Below are positions 56,686-64,000 of a stretch of DNA of 64,000 bases, one piece after another. Source of the stretch: Sclerodactyla briareus (Eukaryota; Echinodermata; Holothuroidea; Dendrochirotida; Sclerodactylidae). The notes beneath the pieces were generated by a model. The model did not search any database. It was not told the origin of the DNA and worked only from the letters and a program-made list of their open reading frames with translations. Where the stretch lies: NCBI GenBank assembly GCA_026419785.1, contig JAODTK010005694.1, positions 1-64,000 of the forward strand. The letters run 5' to 3'. The stretch's first letter is position 1; each line of letters begins with the position of its first letter. A program made the position numbers and the translations under genes.

Positions 56686-57269
56686 TACAGTCTACAGTAC
56701 ATCTACTAATGGTAAGAATGTGAAAGTTTGTATGGAATTTATGCAAATGGGACACCAAGATGAGCGGCCTCAATAGTGACAGTACTAAACCAGCTATTAA
56801 ACTCAGGACCAAAGATGGATCCCACATCACAAAGTTCCATGAAAGTTGATATACATATAAAAATGGAATTTAGACGACCTCCAATGACCTCAACTCATAG
56901 GTAGCAGGCATTTGCTGTGCAGGAAAACACTATATTCCACATTCAAGGATGTCATGGATTCAAGATCTGCTCGAAATGTGGTATCCGGTTTCGATCAGCA
57001 TCATCAGCTGGCTGAGAAGGGTTAGTTGTATAAATTGAGCAACTGAATAGGAGATATATATTCCAATATGGCCAAATTTACTGGCATATTATTATGATTG
57101 ATTTCATTATCTTGGGAAACCGATCACTGAAACGTTTTCTTAAAGTTCTATAAAACATCAGCCTTTCAGGGCACCAACAATTCGATAAAATACCGAAAGG
57201 TGTAATTGTTTTAAATGGTGAGCTAAACTATACGGAATTAGCAGCGCAGCGCAGGGCTGAGAAACAGCA
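56686..57269. other. Interval without assignable features
   Basis: Some family-B-like phrases (TTTATGCAAATGGGACACC) occur near 56740. Nothing else is supportable. Confidence 0.4.
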
Positions 57270-57710
57270 GCACCTTTAGGTAATATTTGGCTCAAAGTTC
57301 ACTAATCAGAATTCAGAAAAATTATGCAAATTCAGAATTCAAAATTAGCATATTTTAGGATAAAATATAATCAGTTCAGCTACATTCATCCAGGTTTTTT
57401 CCTCATGACAAACGTACATCACGCTAGCAATCGGTTCTTGCGTAATTTGTTGACTGAGCTTTTAAACAATTAAATACATAAAAAAGCTAATACCCAACTA
57501 ATTGCTGACTCTGCTGCCAGAATCTATTCAGATAGTGTACACCCAACCCCGGTGTCACACACAAAATTTTGTCATATGCCTGCCACGGTTGTGAGAAATC
57601 TTCTAACAAGAAAGTGCAGTGACATACACACCACCACACATGCCACAGCCGCCAAAGTGACCATAAGTCTCTTCCTGAAATTTCATTCGGCGAGACAAAA
57701 ATGGATTGGG
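57270..57710 (+). repeat. Family B repeat with terminal hairpin
   Basis: ATTATGCAAATTCAG, AAAATTAGCATATTTTAGG, ACGCTAGCAATCGG, ACCACACATGCCACAGC and the tail GTCTCTTCCTGAAATTTCAT with TCGGCGAGACAAAAA (57667-57701). This copy has the clearest tail stem: GTCTC pairs with GAGAC and GAA with TTC. Confidence 0.75.
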
Positions 57711-58400
57711 AGGTGGAATTCCCAGGCGAGATCTATAAATCGTTCCTCACTGTTTATTCTTCACAATATTATTTTCCAAATTTTTTCACTTCATAGTGGT
57801 CAATTTATCAAAAAAAACATTATTTGGGTCTGGGACAACTTTGTCTGTTCACGATGTACATTCAAATTAGTAACGATCATTCTTCCAATACCCCAAAACA
57901 AGGTCTCAGCAGGTGGTCCAGCGCTAAGGGCCAACTTTCTGTTTCAACTTCAGTTCCTGACAACTTGCATCTCAATTAAATAAACCCAAAGACCCAATTA
58001 TGTAGGTAAGAAAGGTTTAGAACTCATTTATTCTCCGTATTAATTGGCTTTGGTGGTGAGAATTACCCAACATATACCCGGAATCCGGTATTAATTTCTC
58101 CAGGACTTCACTGATCACAAAGTGATCAAGACCTTGAAGTTGTTGTTCGCGTTGCCACTCTTATGTTATGAATAATCAGGCCAGTTTTTCTATAGTGATG
58201 TCTTGCATGTGCCCAATATGAATAATAGGATCGCCAAAATGAGCTCCGAGTGCGGCAACCACTTCTGTTTACAAAAACTATAAAATTTTCTTTGATATGT
58301 GACTAGGACCACCTAGTCATGTATCAGAAGCAAATTTTATGTAGCTCATTCCCATTGAAGGTGACTAATCCTCACCTCATGCCTCTAACTTCCTCCCTCC
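57711..58400. other. Interval without assignable genes
   Basis: The long frame at 57552-57983 starts inside family B and runs on by chance. There is no domain. Nothing else is supportable. Confidence 0.4.
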
Positions 58401-59710
58401 GATTACACCAGGCCTCGAATTAACCGACGGCCGACGCAATCGCCGGCGGGCCTGCCAATTTGCCGTGATGCCCTTACATTTCGAGCTTCACCGACGGCAG
58501 TGGACTGCCCTGCCCTACTTGCTCATTGCCGTCGGTCCCCTCCCCCTCTCAAAACTAGCGATAATACCCTTAAGCAACTTCTGAAAGTTTCCATTGAATC
58601 ATCGGCCCTTACATGTAAAAGTGTCAAGAATTTCCGCATTCTTTTACTCATTCTGAATTGGGATTAGTCATTTCATTCATTGTATTGTATTGTTGTGCAC
58701 CATACATCGTATATCCGTGTATGTCCAATGGTACCATACTATTGCCATAGTGAAAAGTAAAAAAACTGACGGACGTACGCAACCCATGGAGCTATTATAT
58801 CAACCGCAAAACGTACGTACCAATTCACACGTAGGCCTATCGGAAATCTTGCTTACGCATCGCATAATCGATTATCCTTCTACCATTCATGTACTACATC
58901 TGTCGTAGGAATTGGTAAGTGGAATCAATGATAAAGTGCATAATTACGGTTAAACCCAGCTCTGGGGGCCCCGCGCTGCCCAACATTACATAATTAATTG
59001 AAACGGAAGCAGTAAGAATGCAAGCGAAGGCTACGTAAGTCACATAATTGTACTTTCCCGCCGAGCTAATTACTGATAGCTATAGCATTGACTGCCCCCC
59101 CCCCCCCCCCCCCATGCTGTCGCACGGGTGGTTGGAACTGTCGAACCGGTTGCGGCAGCAGTGCAGGACAGCCTAGCGATGGCGGGGTCGTAAGGTGTGT
59201 GTGGGATTTGAGGTGATTACGGTATGATTTTAGTTGTCGCGAGTCCTTCGCAGCCGACAAAAACTTTTCACATCACATTTATAAATGCAATATGTCAGTG
59301 GTCCTTACATGTAAGCGTGAGGGAATTATAATGCCAGAAAGCTACATTTGTTTTTATTTGAAAATTTAAAAAACGATATATTTGAGTATCTAGAGTAATT
59401 AATACGAGTTGAAAAAAATCAATTGCAAATCGAGCGGTTGACCGACGATAGAATACGGGATTGATTCGCTTACAAAGTTTACGTAGTAGATTTGTTGATT
59501 GTAGTATGGTACACGGTTCACAATAAAAACATTTTGCGGTAATTTTCAAATTGCCTCTCCTTGTCTTTTTTCAGATTGCGTTGCTGCCCTTAAAAATGTT
59601 CTAAATTGCTTGGTGCCCTGCCTTTGAATGGAACCGACGGCCAATTTTTGCATTGCCTACAGAAAATTGCCTTGCCCCTTCCAACTTTTAATTCGAGGCC
59701 TGGATTACAC
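58401..59710. mobile_element. Non-autonomous hAT transposon with 8-bp target duplication
   Basis: The element proper is 58409-59702 (1294 bp). It begins CAGGCCTCGAATTAA and ends with the exact reverse complement TTAATTCGAGGCCTG. It is flanked on both sides by GATTACAC (58401-58408 and 59703-59710), a perfect 8-bp target-site duplication as hAT transposases produce. Subterminal ACCGACGGC and TGCC-type words recur on both arms. The interior has no transposase frame, only short frames and a C run near 59094-59113. It must have been moved by an enzyme encoded elsewhere. Confidence 0.92.
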
Positions 59711-60968
59711 ATATCTCTATAACCTTCAAAACATCAATTTCAAGAAAAACATTCCAATCCAATACCATGTTAAATTCCTTAGTATAAAGTTGATACTTAA
59801 AAGCCTAATTTTGACCGTAATAATTGGGGAAAAATCACATATCTGTTTTTTCCAGGCCGTCTAGTTTGAAAACTAGTTTTGTAAAAAGAAGTGTTGCCAA
59901 TCAGGGCTCATTGTGGCGATACTATTATTCATAGTGGGAGTCCTGACTGATTTTGGTAAAGATATTTGTAATTCTACCTGCCAAAGACTAATATGGGAAT
60001 GAATAAGTTTGAACCTTTCTCAACTCTAATAATTGATCTTTTGGGTGTATTAATTGAATGCAAGCAGAAACTGAAGTTGAAACATTAAGTTGGTCGCTTA
60101 GCGTAGCCTAAAAAAACAGCCTAGCCTTCGAATTGGTGAACCGCAGGCTTTAGTAAACAGGGTTTTTTTACTTTAAAAAAAAGCCTGCGAGCGCCGGTAG
60201 GTGGTCCCAACATTCCAATCTCAAGTGTTTTACTGGAGCAAAGACTTTTGCGGTTTCTTTTTATGAGTTTAGGTCGGGCGATCGGCCGAACTAATTGTCG
60301 GCCTTCATTTTTACCACTATCGTAATGACCGTCCCTATACCCAGTCTTACCCCCACCTACAGGCACTCCTAACGTATCAGCCCCAGGCTAGGGACAATAT
60401 AATACTGAAGGTAGGAAGCGATGTACGTATACTCCAAGTAAGACCTCTGGCAACCTTCTACCTCAATATCGACAGTCCGCTCCGCTGTTTGGCTAGGTTC
60501 CTAAGAGGATTAATCACAAAAATACGCACTTCCTGTTGATCTATTCTGTGACCATCGGGTATTCAGGTAATTTCGGGACATTTAGTCACAAGGAGCAACG
60601 ACGAAAAGCGCCTCGTGATTCGTTTTTAGAATCATCTTCGCTGTGGTCGAGTCGAATCGAGAAGTACTAGTGCATGCCAGACGCAGTGTAAAAGGCTAGG
60701 ATCCCCGTAAGTGAAACGTCGGGAATTGGAAGTCCGTTGGAAAGTAGTAACTACCGAATTTTGAAACCAGTGCAGTGAATGCATGCAGTGATAACGATGT
60801 TGCAATTGTGGATATGAACGATTGTGAAATCTGAAAACATTCATACCCACTATTATCGGTCTCCAAAAATAGTATCGAGGATATATAGTTCTTTGGATTA
60901 TAAATCCTTTTTTTTATGGGGTTGAATACATTGCATTGTTATTCAATCGAGTATCAGGAAAACCTTGA
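59711..60968. other. Interval without a recognisable gene
   Basis: A minus-strand frame at 60121-60366 is basic and unrecognised. I see no splice-bounded exon or RNA gene. Confidence 0.35.
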
Positions 60969-61382
60969 TTGAAAGAAACGATTTCCTTCCGAACGGAACT
61001 CGCCAATACTAGCATTCGGAATAATATAATAGCTCCATGCGGAAAAATTACCATTGATATATTCGTATCTTATCAGGGGTTCCAAGGCCCAATGAAATTT
61101 CTTCTAGAAAGCCGTTTACAAGGCACGCGGGACTGGCACGCGGACAAACGCGAGTTGACCGCTGCCATGCAGCGGGCGGGGGGCTGGCGTTTTCTCGAAA
61201 TAAAGATCTCTCTCACCTTTAGTGGCAGTACGGGTGACGCCAGACAGAATGTCCCCGACGAGCGGTGTCCGACGTTCCACGAGGGGGTCCAGTTCCCCGA
61301 CGAGCCTCACCCTCCCCTAAGTCAAAACCGCATTTTCGAGTTTTCAGTTTTTGAACTTTTTTCCGGAGAACAAAAGGAATAA
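60969..61382 (+). CDS. Hypothetical open frame, 137 codons
   Basis: An ATG-initiated frame with ITIDIFVSYQGFQGPMKFLL, WHADKRELTAAMQRAGGWRF and FEFSVFELFSGEQKE and a stop at 61380-61382. It crosses a boundary from AT-rich to GC- and CpG-rich sequence at about 61110-61320, where low stop density is expected. The reverse strand is also open there (61116-61310). I recognise no domain, and no promoter or splice context is visible. It may be part of a transposon. Confidence 0.25.
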   Translation: MKETISFRTELANTSIRNNIIAPCGKITIDIFVSYQGFQGPMKFLLESRLQGTRDWHADKRELTAAMQRAGGWRFLEIKISLTFSGSTGDARQNVPDERCPTFHEGVQFPDEPHPPLSQNRIFEFSVFELFSGEQKE

Positions 61383-61721
61383 ATTAAACCACATTTGGAA
61401 GGCATTGTTCACTTTCTTTTTAGTCGTCAGTGGCATCCACTCGATCAGGCGCTCTCGTAAATACAGAGTAAGAGAAAATGCCTGAGAAATGGAAGTATGT
61501 GCGTCGTGAGAGCATTACATTAAAAACAAAGGCAAAAAGAGTGGTATACGGCAGGACGACCATCCTCCCCAAACAGAATGTAGCATTATTCTCCTCAGAT
61601 GAAATCGACGATATATAATACGACTTTGTATGCCTATGCCTGATCGGATAGCCTGTAGGTATATGGATACGCTGATCTGTAAACTGAAACGAGGAACACT
61701 GCAAATAAGATAAAGTATATG
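61383..61721. other. Short interval without assignable features
   Basis: Nothing supportable. Confidence 0.4.
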
Positions 61722-62034
61722 ACGCGCGCGAAGCGCGCGGAAAATTTTAAGCTCTAATTAGGATTTTTTGTTATAATAGGGGGGGTTGGGAAAATTTATA
61801 CTGTCGGGGGGAATAGGCCCTTGTCGGGTGTGTTAATTTTAGCGTACCCACTCGGGCTCACCGACGAAATGCGAGAAATTCGTTTTGCTACGGGGGGGGG
61901 GGGGGCAGGCGTCCCCGAAGGAGGGTGAAGGGCCTCCCTGCCCCTCCCCTGGCGCAACCCTTTGTGTATATGCGCTATATAAGACCGGGTAGCCTACTTT
62001 TTTTGTGGATTTATTATTATTATTATAGATTATG

Positions 62035-62071
<37 letters not shown>

Positions 62072-62090
62072 GTAGTATCAGTATTATTAC
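61722..62090 (+). mobile_element. Transposon debris ending in a SINE-like tail and TTA repeat
   Basis: It starts with the hairpin CGCGCGC, GAA, GCGCGCG (61723-61739), then a G-rich stretch (61890-61907), CCTCCCTGCCCCTCCCC, TGCGCTATATAAGACCGGG and an ATT/TTA trinucleotide run from about 62010 to 62090. The GCGCTATATAAG with TTATT tail matches the S4 SINE end. The isoleucine run of the frame starting at 62032 comes from this trinucleotide repeat. Confidence 0.6.
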
Positions 62091-63267
62091 TATTATTTAT
62101 CAAAACCACCGGACGCTTGGCCTACTGTGTTTAAAACCTAAAACACCGGTGTTCAGTTCTGTCAACGATAGCGCTAAAATACAATTTAAAATTCAATTGC
62201 CAGGTTTTGGAGATGTAATTAGCATAAACTTGACACGTAAATGGTTTTTTAAACATGCAAATTGTGTTCAAATAGGTGTCCGGCGGTTAAAAATAGAGAA
62301 AATTCATACAGATCTCATTACAAGTGTTGAAGCAGTTAGGGGTGTTGCTTGAAACATGATTTGAACATAACATTTGCTCTTCTCGATCTGCCACTATCGG
62401 GCTCCCTGACAAGCAGTAAGATTGCAGGGAAATCCCCGGAAATCGAGTACGAAATACCACTGTGGGCACGCGGGCGGTGGCGGAAAAATCGCTACATGAA
62501 GATTCGAGATAATACGCCCGCAGTGTAGGTGAAGGGCTCCGTTGGAAATAACGGTGAGCGATCTACCCGCTCCGCCCAGTCCCCGCCCGCCCGCCCTTGC
62601 GTGTGTTCATGGAAAACGCCGCTTAAAGTGGAGGGGGCGGGGACGAGGTGACTACGTGAAATGCAAGTACTATATGAGCAAAAAAATCTCCTAAGGTATT
62701 ACCATAGTACGGACGTACAAGCGTGTATGAAGCAGGAAATCGATCTGTCTTGGAAGAGTGGGGGAGGGGGACGCGGTGGACTACGTGGACTACGTGAATT
62801 GCCAATTTACTATCTAAGCAGAGCGCCGCATGATGGCGGTTATGCTGTTTTAAGAGGACTATTTTTGGCTTTGTTATACCTGAGTTCTAGATTGCCGGAA
62901 ATGCATGCAAAAGGCGTCGTAATTGCCAAACATCTGATGTGCAATTTTAGGTGAAAGAAAAAGTTGAAAAAGTTGTCACTCTACAGGATTTCCGCGCATA
63001 AATTAGCAACATAAAATTTGAAGCCTCTTCATGTTTAGTGAATGACTGTCAGCAAAGTGATACAAATTCACCAACTGCAAGGTAAGTTTTACATTCACCG
63101 TCCGTAACCAGTAGCGCTAGGAATCCAACCCGCTTTAATTCAAGATATTAGGGTCGTCACATCCCGTCACTATCTAAGCGGAGAGCCAGCTAGTGGCGAG
63201 TAGCGCTAACGTATTTTTTGTGAATTAGCCGGGGCATCCTATTATGCAGAAAAATGGCCTTCCCAGC
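62091..63267. other. CpG-rich interval with repeated ACTATCTAAGC words
   Basis: ACTATCTAAGCAGAGCGCC at about 62809 and ACTATCTAAGCGGAGAGCC at about 63168, and GGACGAGGTGACTACGTG at about 62640 with GGACGCGGTGGACTACGTGG at 62768, show local duplication. Sequence at 62470-62650 is GC-rich. A 97-codon plus-strand frame (62661-62954) covers these repeats and has a glycine-rich middle; it is not recognised. No gene is supportable. Confidence 0.4.
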
Positions 63268-63400
63268 CAGTGCTGGACCGAGTCCGAGTCTCTCAATCCG
63301 ATTCCGAGTCATCAGTATCCGAGACCCGAGTCATTGGCGTTCGAGTCCGAGTCACCAGGTCAAGAGGGTCCGTCCGAGTCCCTGAGTCCTTATGCAAATT
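63268..63400 (+). mobile_element. End of a second hAT-type element with GAGTCCGAGTC repeats
   Basis: CAGTGCTGGACCGAGTCCG is followed by many GAGTCCGAGTC and CCGAGTCA words up to about 63390. The CAGTG(C/T)TG start plus tandem GAGTC words is a pattern I know from hAT-type elements. The opposite end is not found up to 64000, so the element continues outside the window or is a fragment. Confidence 0.55.
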
Positions 63401-63868
63401 TGAACATGTACTAATAAATTAACAAATTCGAGGCATAACTTAACAACCGCTGTAGGCGGCTCGCTACCAGGCAATGTTGTAAAGGCAGCGGCTACTAATT
63501 AACATTTTTACTGACTGATCAAAAACCAGAATAAGACTGGGCTGGTTCTTCCCTCATGACCTGGTGCCAGCAATACGAGGTCTAGGCCTCCGTACTGGTT
63601 TTACCCTGATACTATATCAAAGTGCAATCAGTATGACTGGCGGTACATCGATTCAGAATATTTTTTCGAGTGAATCACAGTGTCATAAAGTTTACTGTAA
63701 ATGCTCGCAGCAGCTGGGAGCATAAGCAATGGCACCCGAAAAATTTTAGAGAATTAGGCTTTTCCCCTGCCGGTACTTCCCCAACGTTGATCTATTCACG
63801 TCAACTTACCATGTACACGGAAAATTGGAGTACCCACTGACTTGCCAGTAACGACATGATACAAATCA
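63401..63868. other. Interval, possibly inside the second hAT-type element
   Basis: No coding frame, RNA gene or repeat partner recognised. Confidence 0.35.
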
Positions 63869-64000
63869 AACAAGAGCGCCAATCCCCAGAGTTGCAGGAT
63901 CTCATCGAGCAAGGCTGGAACTAATCAGGTGATTTCTACCTGCTGCCATTTCGCGCAGTTACAAATAGATGAAATTTATCAAAATACGTGTGGGAACCGC
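63869..64000 (+). repeat. Family D repeat, copy 3, cut by the window edge
   Basis: AACAAGAGCGCCAATCCCC and AGAGTTGCAGGATCTCATCG match the start of the copies at 30729 and 51051, and ATGAAATTTATCAAAATACG continues the match up to the edge. Confidence 0.65.

Noticed and set aside
62032-62352. 106-codon protein with isoleucine run
   Set aside because: The start lies in the TTA/ATT microsatellite next to a SINE-like tail. The remaining part has no recognisable domain.
1-64000. Operons, ribosome binding sites, rRNA genes, phage or plasmid features
   Set aside because: Nothing in the window has prokaryotic gene density or such signals; the repeat content is that of a eukaryotic nuclear genome.

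Overview
This window looks like repeat-rich, gene-poor nuclear DNA from a marine invertebrate. An echinoderm or another non-vertebrate deuterostome is my best guess. The grounds are several unrelated tRNA-derived SINE families, a SINE tail of the marine type (GCGCTATATAAG followed by TTATTATT), hAT-type DNA transposons, many copies of AT-rich repeats with ATGCAAATTAG cores, and no prokaryotic gene organisation. The species assignment is inference. Repeat copies differ by many single-base insertions and deletions, so either the copies are old or the assembly is not fully polished. Any gene model from this sequence would suffer frameshifts.

Layout. 1-2 kb: a hairpin, a G-rich tandem duplication, then a copy of a repeat family I call A, with GGGCCC-centred tandem units, a GATA-type microsatellite and a closing hairpin. 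2.1-3.7 kb and 17.5-18.9 kb: two copies of one long composite repeat. 4.4-6.5 kb: a large 29-bp minisatellite of about 70 units, with an outlier cluster near 8.1-8.4 kb. 10.8-14 kb: two more family A copies, one carrying about 570 bp of GGAT/GATA/GCTA microsatellite. 14.6-19.2 kb: family B elements, which end in a short hairpin. 19.3-25.2 kb: a candidate exon, three SINEs, a three-copy tandem repeat and the longest family A copy. 25.5-30.3 kb: an inverted-repeat element, candidate exons, a cluster of degenerate CCACAGGTTTGCC-like words and a family A relative. 30.7-35.5 kb: family D repeat, paired X-box-like motifs and a hAT-like element of about 2.1 kb. 35.8-38.4 kb: a tandem array with a 325-bp period and many TGACCT words, interrupted by a SINE. 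40.2-49.6 kb: two family A copies, a second minisatellite, a candidate exon and a family B copy. 50.8-57.7 kb: B and D fragments, a miRNA-like hairpin and three SINEs. 58.4-59.7 kb: a complete non-autonomous hAT element with a perfect 8-bp target-site duplication. 60-64 kb: one unrecognised open frame, GC-rich repeat debris and the end of a second hAT-type element.

I found no complete, recognisable protein-coding gene, no genuine tRNA or rRNA gene and no CRISPR array. A few stretches look weakly like exons and are listed with low confidence. The best-supported items are the hAT element at 58409-59702, the minisatellites, the 325-bp array and the shared architecture of family A. The most interesting are family A, which carries its own microsatellite and an array of palindromic units between conserved ends; the 29-bp repeat, whose consensus has no stop codon in any forward frame; and the isolated imperfect hairpin at 52809-52865.
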